DNA of 25,627 nucleotides, taken from contig CAZYGK010000046.1 in assembly GCA_964647355.1 (NCBI GenBank), positions 1 through 25,627 on the forward strand, in the 5' to 3' direction. The stretch comes from SZUA-430 sp964647355 (lineage in GTDB: Bacteria > Pseudomonadota > Alphaproteobacteria > Micropepsales > Micropepsaceae). Below, piece by piece: positions 16,511-22,540 of the stretch. Numbering within the stretch: the first letter of the stretch is position 1; each line of letters opens with the position of its first letter. A program made the position numbers and the translations under genes. The notes beneath the pieces were generated by a model. It saw nothing but the letters and a program-made list of their open reading frames with translations, was not told the DNA's origin and ran no database searches.

Positions 16511-16542
16511 CGGGGGCGGTTTGGCCGCCCCCGTTTTTGTTT
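16511..16542 (+). terminator. Rho-independent terminator
   Basis: CGGGGGCGG and CCGCCCCCG form a perfect 9-bp stem around TTTGG, followed directly by TTTTTGTTT. It lies 30 bases after the membrane-protein stop. The gene on the opposite strand ends at 16552, but the T tract supports only plus-strand termination. Confidence 0.9.
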
Positions 16543-16551
16543 GCGCAGGTG

Positions 16552-17253
16552 TCAGCGGCGCGGCGGTTTGCTGACCGCCAGAAACTGCAGCGCCGTTTCG
16601 ATGTCGCCGTAGCCGTAGATCTTCATCGCCCAGTACGACGGCGGGCGTTCGCTTTGGTAGGGCAGGCCCGCGCGCAGTAGGGCGTCTTCGTCCGTGCGCA
16701 CCACGAGTTTGATCGCGACGGCGCGCGGTTGAATCTCCACGCTCCAGATATTGTCGGGCGTCTCCACGAACAGGCGCGGGTTCGTCTGGCGCTTCAGCGC
16801 GCCGGTGTAGCTCGCGCGGATGCGGGCGATGAGGGCGCGGGCCACGCGCTCCATCTCGCTGCCCAGTTGCGCGCACTCGGCCGCGAACGCCGCGTCGTCG
16901 TTGGCGGCGGCGGCGTCGGTTGCGGTTGGCGCGGGCGCGGCCAAGGGGGCGGGGGCCGGCGCTGCCGGGGTCGCGGGCGGGGTCTTCGCGGCGCTTGGCG
17001 GTCCTGATGTCAGTGCCGCCGTCGCGGTCGCCAGAAAGATCGCCCGCTCGCCCGCGCCCAACGCCACCACGCTCACGCCGTCGAACGGCGCCCGCAGCTC
17101 CGCCCCGTTCCACGCGGGCGCGGTCAGCAGCACCACATGCGGCCCGCGGCTCCGCAACGGCGCGCCGGGCAGGCGCCGCGCCTCGGTCTCCGACAATCTG
17201 CCGGTCCATACGCCGTCGTCCAAAGCGCGCGCGGGGCCGAATGAGATGTGCAT
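16552..17253 (-). CDS. Conserved hypothetical protein whose 3' end is duplicated
   Basis: The 233-residue product starts at ATG 17253 with AGGAG 8 bases upstream. There are two parts. Residues 1-80 are globular (ALDDGVWTGRLSETEARRLPGAPL, then RSRGPHVVLLTAPAWNGAEL). An Ala/Pro-rich linker covers about 84-115. The C-terminal domain (about 120-233) has helix EMERVARALIARIRASYTGALK, then strands ending LVVRTDEDALLRAGLPYQ and RPPSYWAMKIYGYGDIETAL. The C-terminal part faintly recalls DUF5655-type domains, but I would not assign it. No signal or membrane segment is seen. The last third is duplicated at 14251-14492, and that duplicate supports real coding because the shared region keeps this frame. 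The leader is C-rich because of the G tract on the other strand. Confidence 0.75.
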   Translation of the reverse strand: MHISFGPARALDDGVWTGRLSETEARRLPGAPLRSRGPHVVLLTAPAWNGAELRAPFDGVSVVALGAGERAIFLATATAALTSGPPSAAKTPPATPAAPAPAPLAAPAPTATDAAAANDDAAFAAECAQLGSEMERVARALIARIRASYTGALKRQTNPRLFVETPDNIWSVEIQPRAVAIKLVVRTDEDALLRAGLPYQSERPPSYWAMKIYGYGDIETALQFLAVSKPPRR

Positions 17254-17312
17254 GGGTGGGGCTCCTGGTGGGGTGGGGGGTGGGATTCGGGAATGGGGTT
17301 TCGGGGATCGGG
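17254..17312 (+). repeat. G-rich tract with nine G runs
   Basis: Nine runs of three to six G occur in 59 bases on the plus strand, spaced by 1-8 bases, with a degenerate GGGATTCGGG/GGGATCGGG repeat at the right end. The spacing would allow a G-quadruplex. It begins directly upstream of the ATG of the 16552-17253 gene, so its C-rich complement is that gene's leader. Confidence 0.7.
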
Positions 17313-17416
17313 AATGTGTGGCTTGGAGTTAGGTGGTTTGAGCCCACGCGATTTTCTTGGCTTGGCTTTCACTCTCCCGGCCATGACGAATTTTTTTGCG
17401 CGCCGGTTTGGGCGTG

Positions 17417-17507
17417 GGTCTTCGCATTCGGTCTTGGTGCTTGGCCTTGGCGGGCGGTCTTGGCATTCGGTCTTCGCGTTTGGTCTTGGGTGTGAGTCTT
17501 GGCGTTG
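17417..17507 (+). repeat. 13-bp tandem repeat, seven forward units
   Basis: Units start at 17417, 17430, 17443, 17456, 17469, 17482 and 17495, an exact 13-base period. The consensus is GGTCTTGGCRTTY, with the first half (GGTCTT) best kept. The period is not a multiple of three and no gene crosses it. Confidence 0.92.
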
Positions 17508-17510
17508 TTC

Positions 17511-17593
17511 TTCCTGGGACCGCCGGCATCCTGCCGGCTCTTGGGGCCGTGAAGCGTCAGGAAGAGCCGGCTAGAAGCCGGCGGTCCCAGGAA
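17511..17593. repeat. Long palindromic element interrupting the 13-bp array
   Basis: The outer 30 bases on each side are near-perfect reverse complements (CCTGGGACCGCCGGC and GCCGGCGGTCCCAGG, then CCGGCTCTT and AAGAGCCGG) around a loop of about 19 bases. Forward array units stop at 17507 and resume at 17598, out of phase by one base. The element therefore looks inserted into a pre-existing array. Confidence 0.88.
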
Positions 17594-17597
17594 GGGT

Positions 17598-17675
17598 GGT
17601 CTTGGTCTTCGGTCTTGGCACTCGGTCTTGGACGTTGGTCTTGGGTTTGAGTCTTGGCGTTTGGTCTTCGCGTTC
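17598..17675 (+). repeat. 13-bp tandem repeat, six further forward units
   Basis: Units start at 17598, 17611, 17624, 17637, 17650 and 17663 with the same 13-base period and consensus as the array before the palindrome. The last unit is GGTCTTCGCGTTC. Confidence 0.92.
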
Positions 17676-17766
17676 AAGACCATCGGCGAAGACCGCCGGC
17701 GAAGGCTGTGCCTCAAGACTCTCGTCCAAGACCAAACGCCAAGACCGAGGCGCAAGACGCCAAATC
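17676..17766 (-). repeat. 13-bp tandem repeat, seven units in reverse orientation
   Basis: From 17676 the complement of the unit appears: AAGACC begins or nearly begins at 17676, 17689, 17702, 17715, 17728, 17741 and 17754, again exactly 13 bases apart. AAACGCCAAGACC (17731-17743) is the exact reverse complement of GGTCTTGGCGTTT. The orientation switch makes the array one large imperfect inverted repeat centred on about 17676. Confidence 0.88.
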
Positions 17767-17811
17767 CCTCACCCCTGCGTCAATCACGCCACCTTATCAT
17801 GCGACACTTTT

Positions 17812-17826
17812 GTTCGCAATTTGTTC
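17812..17826 (+). promoter_or_regulatory. LexA (SOS) box of alphaproteobacterial type
   Basis: GTTCGCAATTTGTTC matches GTTC-N7-GTTC, the LexA site known from Rhodobacter, Caulobacter and other Alphaproteobacteria. It lies 90 bases upstream of ATG 17917 and 249 bases upstream of the DUF433 ATG, on the same strand, with TATGTT at 17850-17855 as a possible -10. It could put the toxin-antitoxin pair under DNA-damage control. A chance match is possible. Confidence 0.55.
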
Positions 17827-17916
17827 TTTTCTTTTTCGGCGCTTTCGGCTATGTTCGGCGCTGTTGTTGGGTAGTTGGGAGGGGTGCGCACAGCGCGCCG
17901 CGCGGGCGAGAGGCGT

Positions 17917-18075
17917 ATGAGCGAAAAGCGGATAGATGAAATGGCAACCGACTATGATTTCTCCGAAGGCCAGCGCGGCAGGTTCTATCGGCCGGATTCA
18001 GTGGTTTCCGTGGTTGACGACGCGCGCGTCAAAGCTGGGCTGGGCGGGCGCGCTCCGGTCTCATATACTGCGTCC
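17917..18075 (+). pseudogene. Truncated antitoxin-like leader in frame with DUF433 gene
   Basis: ATG 17917 (or ATG 17941) opens a frame starting MSEKRIDEMATDYDFSEGQR and continuing RGRFYRPDS. The YDFS-x-G-x-RG-x-FYRP pattern is what I recall from the N-termini of small antitoxin-like proteins that lie beside toxin genes. After RPDS the similarity ends, and the frame runs without a stop into the DUF433 coding sequence. It may be the stump of an older antitoxin gene, or an N-terminal extension making a 129-residue fusion. No Shine-Dalgarno decides between these. Confidence 0.4.
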
Positions 18076-18306
18076 ATGAGCACGCTTCTCTCACGTATCA
18101 CCGTTCGCGCCGAACAAATGCACGGGCAGCCCTGCATCCGGGGCATGCGCATTCGCGTGTCGGACATCCTTGAGATGCTGGCCGGCGGGATGACCTATGA
18201 CGAGCTTCTCGCGGACTATCCCTATCTCGAGCGCGACGACATTCTGGCGGCGCTCGCCTACGCGGCGCAGGAAATGAAGCATCCGGTTGTCACGGCAGCG
18301 CAGTGA
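18076..18306 (+). CDS. DUF433 family antitoxin
   Basis: The 76-residue product has the family core: RITVRAEQMHGQPCIRGMRI, then RVSDILEMLAGGMTYDELLA, DYPYLERDDILAALAYAA. The GxPCIRGxRI turn and the following helix-turn-helix-like segment mark DUF433 (PF04255), VapB-like antitoxins that pair with PIN-like toxins. I chose ATG 18076 because the family begins just before RITxxP; no Shine-Dalgarno is present, but TATACT at 18063-18068 could drive a leaderless message. The frame is open upstream to 17917. The stop overlaps the GTG start of the toxin gene (GTGA), so the two are translationally coupled. It should neutralise the neighbouring toxin and probably repress the pair. Confidence 0.9.
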   Translation: MSTLLSRITVRAEQMHGQPCIRGMRIRVSDILEMLAGGMTYDELLADYPYLERDDILAALAYAAQEMKHPVVTAAQ

Positions 18307-18629
18307 AGTTTCTGGTCGATGCGCAGTTGCCGCCGCTCTTGGCCGGGTGGCTACGAGACAAAGGATACGAAGCCGTTCATGTCGAAGACGTGGGCTTGAG
18401 CGAAAGCGACGATCCCGACGTGCGCAAACATGCGGAGGTCAACGGTATGATCGTGGTGACAAAAGACCGCGATTTCGCACAAGTGGCCTCCGTCGGTACG
18501 CCGCCACAGGTTCTTTGGGTGCGTACCGGCAATGCTCCAACTCGCGTGATTGTGGAACGGTTCGAGTCCAACTGGCAGGCCGTGGTCACCTATCTGGCGC
18601 AAGGATTCTCCGTCGTCGAGATTCGGTGA
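18303..18629 (+). CDS. DUF5615 PIN-like toxin
   Basis: The 108-residue product starts at GTG 18303 inside the antitoxin stop codon. It begins KFLVDAQLPPLLAGWLRDKG, with the first PIN-type aspartate at residue 6, continues with EAVHVEDVGLSESDDPDV, and has VVTKDRDFAQ (about 51-60) carrying further acidic residues. This is the DUF5615 (Mut7-C-like) fold, a PIN-related ribonuclease family found as the toxin beside DUF433 antitoxins. Length and acidic residues look normal, so the toxin is likely active. A 7-bp hairpin lies 90 bases after the stop. Confidence 0.9.
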   Translation: MKFLVDAQLPPLLAGWLRDKGYEAVHVEDVGLSESDDPDVRKHAEVNGMIVVTKDRDFAQVASVGTPPQVLWVRTGNAPTRVIVERFESNWQAVVTYLAQGFSVVEIR

Positions 18630-18793
18630 ATCCGCGATGGCGCTCCAAGAAAGCCGCTCACGACAAGGCAGCGGGCAGAGCGGATTGCAACGTCCCGAGA
18701 ATGACATCGAACCGAAACGATCCCCGAGGTGCGGGGATTGCTCCGGGACGAAGCGCGGCGTGTTCTGCCGGCCGGTGATTGGCAATTGAGGAA

Positions 18794-18862
18794 GTCGTGG
18801 GTGGTCCGCCGGAGTTTATCCTCCGGCCAACGTGGAGCGTTGGACCGGGGGCGGACCATGAC
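18794..18862. repeat. REP-like palindrome with two inner hairpins
   Basis: The outer arms GTCGTGGGTGGTCCGCC and GGCGGACCATGAC are the same as the arms of the elements at 150-282. Here the centre is expanded into two extra hairpins: CCGGAG/CTCCGG, and CCAACG/CGTTGG around TGGAG. The unit could fold into a four-way junction. Shared outer arms with different interiors indicate one repeat family. Confidence 0.75.
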
Positions 18863-18928
18863 AACAGATCTTGAGCTGTCGTGCAGTTATGGGCCTCAGG
18901 AACTACGAGGATCGCGAATACGCTGCCG

Positions 18929-18974
18929 GCCGGACAGGCAATCCGGACGGCGACCCTTGTGCCGATTGTCCGGC
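18929..18974. repeat. Stem-loop of unknown role
   Basis: GCCGGACA (18929-18936) pairs perfectly with TGTCCGGC (18967-18974), and GGCA pairs with TGCC inside it. No T tract follows, so it is not a standard terminator. It could be another dispersed palindrome. Confidence 0.4.
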
Positions 18975-19125
18975 TTCAATGCGCTCGCGGGTCGGTTCTT
19001 GACGTCGATCAAGGGCTGCGCGCGGCGGTTGATACGCGTCATTGTTTGGCTTCGACGGCGGTTCTCTTCTTGGCTGGAATGGCGCGCGTCTATTTCCGCG
19101 CGCCCACAGCCAGAGGGCAGACGTC

Positions 19126-20070
19126 ATGAAACATATTGCTAGCTTCGTTCTCGCGGCCGCGTTGCTCAGCGGTGCCGCCGCGTTCGCGCAACCGGGCGGT
19201 TCCGGTGGCGGTCAACCGCCGCCGCCGCAAGGCGGACCGCCGCCCCACACGCAACCGGCGCCGCCGCCACTCGGCGCGCAGCCGCCACCGCCGCCGCCAC
19301 CGTCCGCCGACCGGCGCCCGCGCCGGTCGCGGCCGCCGGTGTTTCAGCCGCAGCCGCCAGCACCGCCGACGCCGCCCCCGGTCGTTCCCAACAACGGCTT
19401 CCGCACCGACGGGCAACGCTGGTCGCCGGGCGACCGGCTGCCGCCGCAATTCCGCGATCCGCAATACGGCGTGCAGGATTGGCGATTGCACAATCTGCCG
19501 CCGCCGCCGCGCGGCTATCGCTGGTATTGCCGCGCCGGCGGGCATTGCTTCCTGGTCGCGATCAACAACGGCGTGATCCGGCGGACCTATTGGCGCGACG
19601 AGCGCGATCGCTATTGGCGCAACCGCTATACGCGCCGCTACACCTATAACGACGACATCTACTATCGCGAATGCCGCAGCCGGCCCGATCCCGCGGGCGT
19701 TCTGATCGGCGGCTTGATCGGCGGCCTCATCGGCGGCGCGGCGCATGACGGCGACGGCGGTGACGTCATCGCGGGCATCATCATCGGCAGCGTGCTCGGC
19801 GGCGCGCTCACCCGCGATATGGACTGCGAGGATCGCAGCTACGCCTACTATGCCTACTACCACGGGCTGAACAGCGGGCGCCCCGGCATCTATCGCTGGC
19901 GCAATCCGCGCAACCGCCACTACGGCGACTTCCACGTGCGCGGCTACTACTACGATCCCGACGGCTTCCACTGCGCGACGTATTCGAACACCGCCTGGCT
20001 GCCGCATCGCCGCAGCGGCAGCGGCCGCGCCTGCCGCCAACCCGACGGCGCCTGGGCGTTCGTGAACTAG
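19126..20070 (+). CDS. Exported RcnB-family protein with glycine zipper
   Basis: The 314-residue product has a signal peptide (MKHIASFVLAAALLSGAAAF, cleavage after AFA). ATG 19126 is chosen for this and for AGAGGG about 8 bases upstream. Residues 22-90 are proline/glutamine-rich. An RcnB domain follows (about 99-151): WSPGDRLPPQFRD, DWRLHNLPPPPRGYRWY, CFLVAINNGVI. A glycine zipper (about 191-228: GVLIGGLIGGLIGG, then GIIIGSVLGGAL) could insert in or associate with a membrane. The C-terminus is rich in Tyr, Arg and Cys. RcnB in E. coli is a small periplasmic nickel/cobalt homeostasis protein; many alphaproteobacterial members are longer with unknown roles, so metal binding should not be assumed. 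It is transcribed alone and ends at a GC-rich hairpin shared with the convergent gene. Confidence 0.82.
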   Translation: MKHIASFVLAAALLSGAAAFAQPGGSGGGQPPPPQGGPPPHTQPAPPPLGAQPPPPPPPSADRRPRRSRPPVFQPQPPAPPTPPPVVPNNGFRTDGQRWSPGDRLPPQFRDPQYGVQDWRLHNLPPPPRGYRWYCRAGGHCFLVAINNGVIRRTYWRDERDRYWRNRYTRRYTYNDDIYYRECRSRPDPAGVLIGGLIGGLIGGAAHDGDGGDVIAGIIIGSVLGGALTRDMDCEDRSYAYYAYYHGLNSGRPGIYRWRNPRNRHYGDFHVRGYYYDPDGFHCATYSNTAWLPHRRSGSGRACRQPDGAWAFVN

Positions 20071-20078
20071 AACGACGG

Positions 20079-20106
20079 CGCGGGCGGCTCAAAGGGGCCG
20101 CCCGCG
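20079..20106. terminator. GC-rich hairpin between convergent genes
   Basis: CGCGGGCGGC and GCCGCCCGCG form a perfect 10-bp stem around an 8-base loop, 9 bases after the RcnB-like stop and 33 bases from the end of the convergent channel gene. The T tract is poor on both strands, so termination is likely but not certain. Confidence 0.6.
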
Positions 20107-20138
20107 TTCAGCAAAATCGCGTCTTGATCTTTCGGACC

Positions 20139-21023
20139 TTAGCCCGGCGTGCGCCGCAGATAGATGAACCAGTAAACGAGGCCGACGAGGACGCCGCCGC
20201 CGACGATGTTGCCGGCGGTGACGGGGATCAGGTTCGCGACCAATCCGGCGAGCCCGAGCGTGGGGTAGTCCGACGGGCTGCCGCCGGTCAGGTTCCAAAA
20301 TTCGTCGCCCGCCAAGGCTTGGATCAGCAACGCGTTCGGCACGAAGTACATGTTGGCGACCGAGTGCTCGAACCCGGCAGCGACGAAGGCTGCGATCGGA
20401 AACAAGACGGCCAGCAGCTTATCGGTTGTCGTTCGCGCGCCGTAGCAGATCCACACCGCCAAGCAGACAAGCACGTTGCACAAGACGCCCATGAAGAACG
20501 CGCGCACGAACGGCAGCGACGATTTCGCTTCGCCGATCGCCAACGCCGTCTTGCCGACCTCTCCGTTTGCCAAGAGATGGTGTCCCGCCAGAAAGACGAG
20601 CAAGGCGGTGCCGAGCGCGCCCACCAGATTGCCCGTGAACACGATGCCCCACGCTCTGAGCAGTGCCGCGAGCGTTATCCGGCGTCCGGCGAGCGCCATC
20701 ACCATCAAATTGTTGCCGGTGAAAAGTTCCGCACCGCCCAGCACGACGAGGATCAACCCCAGCGAGAAAACGAGGCCGCCCAACATCCGTGCAATACCGA
20801 ACGGAACGATACCCTCCGTTCCCGTCCACATGGTCGTCGCCGCCATGGCGCCGAGCCCGATGAAGGCGCCGGCAAGTATGGCGAGGACGAACAGCCGTGT
20901 TCCGTCCATGCTCGCCTTGACGACACCCAGATCCTCTGCGCGCCGCGCAATCTGCGCCGGCAGCAAGGCGTCGAACGGGGCGTGAGGATGCGCAGGTGGA
21001 TCGTCGTGCTCCGGCGTTGTCAT
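20139..21023 (-). CDS. Formate/nitrite transporter family channel
   Basis: The 294-residue product shows the FNT fold with six hydrophobic segments. Hallmarks are GGAELFTGNNL after the second helix, the re-entrant region FFMGVLCNVLVCLAVW, and GFEHSVANMYFVP, which carries the conserved pore histidine. The protein ends with a helix and a short basic tail. FNT proteins form pentamers in the inner membrane that pass formate, nitrite or hydrosulfide. No pyruvate formate-lyase, nitrite reductase or sulfur gene lies nearby, so the substrate cannot be set from context. The N-terminal 40 residues are hydrophilic and His/Pro-rich. GGGGG sits a few bases before the ATG. It is divergent from the YaiO-like operon. 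Confidence 0.92.
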   Translation of the reverse strand: MTTPEHDDPPAHPHAPFDALLPAQIARRAEDLGVVKASMDGTRLFVLAILAGAFIGLGAMAATTMWTGTEGIVPFGIARMLGGLVFSLGLILVVLGGAELFTGNNLMVMALAGRRITLAALLRAWGIVFTGNLVGALGTALLVFLAGHHLLANGEVGKTALAIGEAKSSLPFVRAFFMGVLCNVLVCLAVWICYGARTTTDKLLAVLFPIAAFVAAGFEHSVANMYFVPNALLIQALAGDEFWNLTGGSPSDYPTLGLAGLVANLIPVTAGNIVGGGVLVGLVYWFIYLRRTPG

Positions 21024-21322
21024 AGGCCCCCGATTGTTGGTGCGTTACACGTTCCCCTAGCGGCTCCTGTCGTGCTTCGCAATGGCGGGCTCTCCACAGC
21101 GCGGTGGAGCAGGGTTTTCGCGAATCTGGCGGATGTAGGTAGGCGTCACGGCGCTGGGTTGGCGTGGCGAAAGCTTCGTCGCGATGCTTCCTCCAATTGC
21201 ACTCTGACCCCATATTTCGCCGGGCGTTCGCGGCTTCGTTCGTTCAACATTTGCTTAACCGCGAAAGCGCGACCTTGGCCGCGTTGCCGCTTCTCTTGTT
21301 TGCGGCGCATTCGAAAGTTCCG
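21024..21322. other. Divergent intergenic region
   Basis: These 299 bases lie between the FNT gene and the YaiO-like operon and should carry both promoters. I see no convincing gene, repeat or promoter pair. An in-frame extension of the YaiO-like gene back to 21164 is possible but would put about 53 residues before the signal peptide. Confidence 0.5.
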
Positions 21323-22540
21323 ATGCTCCGCGTCTTCATCCGTTCGATGTGCCTGTTGCTCGCCGCCGCCGCGACTGCAGCGGTCTCGATCGCAGCGCCT
21401 GCGGCGCCGTCAACGGCGCCGGCGCGGCCAGCGGTTGCGGCGCCATCGTTGTACGAGCGCGGTGTCGCGGCGCGGCGCGCGGGCCGGCCTGAGGCGGCGG
21501 TGGCCTTGCTGTCGCAAGCAGCCGCGCTTGAGCCCAACAATGCGGATATTCAGTTGGAACTCGGCCTCGCGTTGCTCGCGGTGCCGCGGCTCGATGCGGC
21601 GGAGCAAGCGTTGACGCGCGCGCTGAATCTTGCGCCCGGCTATGTCGACGCCGAGATCGGCCTTGGCTATGTCGAATTGTTCCGCGGCCGCCGGCTGGAA
21701 GCCGATGGGCGCGCGCAACGCCTGCTGCGCCTCTATCCGCAACGGCCGGACGTCGTCGCGCTTGCGCAGCGAACCGGGCAGCCCGCTGCAGCGGAAAAAG
21801 CGAGCGTCCCGACGGCGCAGAAGCCCGCGCTCGGGCCCACGCGTATCGATAGCACGGTGTCGTACAGTCATCTGTCCGGTGGCCGTGCGCCCTGGCGCGA
21901 GGCGGAGCTCGCCGCCACCTTCGCGGCGGCAGACGCCGGCTTTTTGTCGGTGTCTTTCAATCACGCGTCGCGCTTTGACAACGAGGACACGACCGCCGCG
22001 CTACGCTACGAGGCCCCGCTCGCGGCCGACGTGCGCGGTTTCATCTCGTTGAGCGGGACGCCGGACGCTTCGTTCAAACCCGACGCGGCATTCGCTGCCG
22101 GCGGCTGGTGGACTGTGGTTGACGATCTTGGTGCGCTCGACGCCCTGCGCCTCACTGCCTCGGCGCGGTTTGCCACCTACACCGCCGGCGACGTCACATC
22201 GGTCTCCGGCGGCGCCGAAATCGACGTATGGGACGGCGTTCTTTTCGTGTCGGCGCAACTCATCGGCGTGTGGGACGAGACCGGTTCCTACAACAGCGGC
22301 CAAGCGGTGCAGCTGCGCCTACAGCCTAACGATGCCTTTGCGGTCCGTTGCGGCTGGGCGAACGCGCCCGACAGTTCGGAGGGGCGCACGTTCTTGACGC
22401 GGACGCTTTTTGCGGGGCTCGAGGTGACGTTGTCGCCGCAGCTCAGTGCGTCGGCCGTCTATGCGCGTGACGAGTTGGAGGGGTTGTATTCACGCGATAC
22501 CGGTTCGCTCGGGCTCGCCTACCGGTTTCAACCTTCATGA
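21323..22540 (+). CDS. YaiO-like outer-membrane beta-barrel with TPR domain
   Basis: The 405-residue product begins with a signal peptide (MLRVFIRSMCLLLAAAATAA, then an Ala/Pro stretch). I chose ATG 21323 because it starts this signal. Residues about 43-145 are TPR repeats (SLYERGVAARRAGRPEAAVA, LELGLALLAVPRLDAAEQAL). From about 170 the sequence alternates like a beta-barrel (RIDSTVSYSHL, GFLSVSFNHASRF, LSASAVYARDELEGLYSRD) and ends LAYRFQPS. This is the layout of YaiO-family proteins (TIGR04390) and of polysaccharide export porins with periplasmic TPRs. It shares an ATGA overlap with the HEAT-repeat gene and precedes a GT2 synthase, so it probably forms the outer-membrane exit for the polymer. 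The final aromatic residue sits three from the end rather than last. Confidence 0.82.
   Translation: MLRVFIRSMCLLLAAAATAAVSIAAPAAPSTAPARPAVAAPSLYERGVAARRAGRPEAAVALLSQAAALEPNNADIQLELGLALLAVPRLDAAEQALTRALNLAPGYVDAEIGLGYVELFRGRRLEADGRAQRLLRLYPQRPDVVALAQRTGQPAAAEKASVPTAQKPALGPTRIDSTVSYSHLSGGRAPWREAELAATFAAADAGFLSVSFNHASRFDNEDTTAALRYEAPLAADVRGFISLSGTPDASFKPDAAFAAGGWWTVVDDLGALDALRLTASARFATYTAGDVTSVSGGAEIDVWDGVLFVSAQLIGVWDETGSYNSGQAVQLRLQPNDAFAVRCGWANAPDSSEGRTFLTRTLFAGLEVTLSPQLSASAVYARDELEGLYSRDTGSLGLAYRFQPS

Larger units (their letters stand above)
14228..16819. mobile_element. Putative inserted module bounded by duplicated gene 3' ends
   Basis: The 367-residue gene and the divergent membrane-protein gene lie between a decayed 3' fragment (14228-14495) and the intact gene that supplies it (16552-17253). 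The layout and orientation are the same as for the exonuclease pair around the CHASE2 operon, but the copies are more diverged, suggesting an older event. No recombinase is present. The repeats are seen directly; mobility is inferred. Confidence 0.35.
18630..19125. other. Gene-free region with stem-loops after the toxin-antitoxin pair
   Basis: I see no gene in these 496 bases. They contain a 7-bp hairpin (18720-18738, ATCCCCG/CGGGGAT with no T tract), the REP-like element at 18794-18862 and a longer stem-loop at 18929-18974. The promoter of the RcnB-like gene presumably lies in the last 150 bases, but no clear motif stands out. Confidence 0.6.

Noticed and set aside
17369..17755. A repetitive protein rich in AKTKRQD-like segments on the minus strand
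   Set aside because: It is the translation of a 13-base repeat, whose period changes frame with every unit, and it crosses the palindrome; no start context supports it.
17417..17766. CRISPR array
   Set aside because: The repeats are 13 bp head to tail with no spacers, they reverse orientation, and no cas gene is present.
18720..18738. Rho-independent terminator after the toxin gene
   Set aside because: The 7-bp stem is good, but no T tract follows on either strand and it lies 90 bases past the stop.
20124..21614. A 496-residue plus-strand frame antisense to the FNT gene
   Set aside because: The composition is Arg/Gln/His-rich, and the opposite strand encodes a clear FNT channel with all hallmarks.
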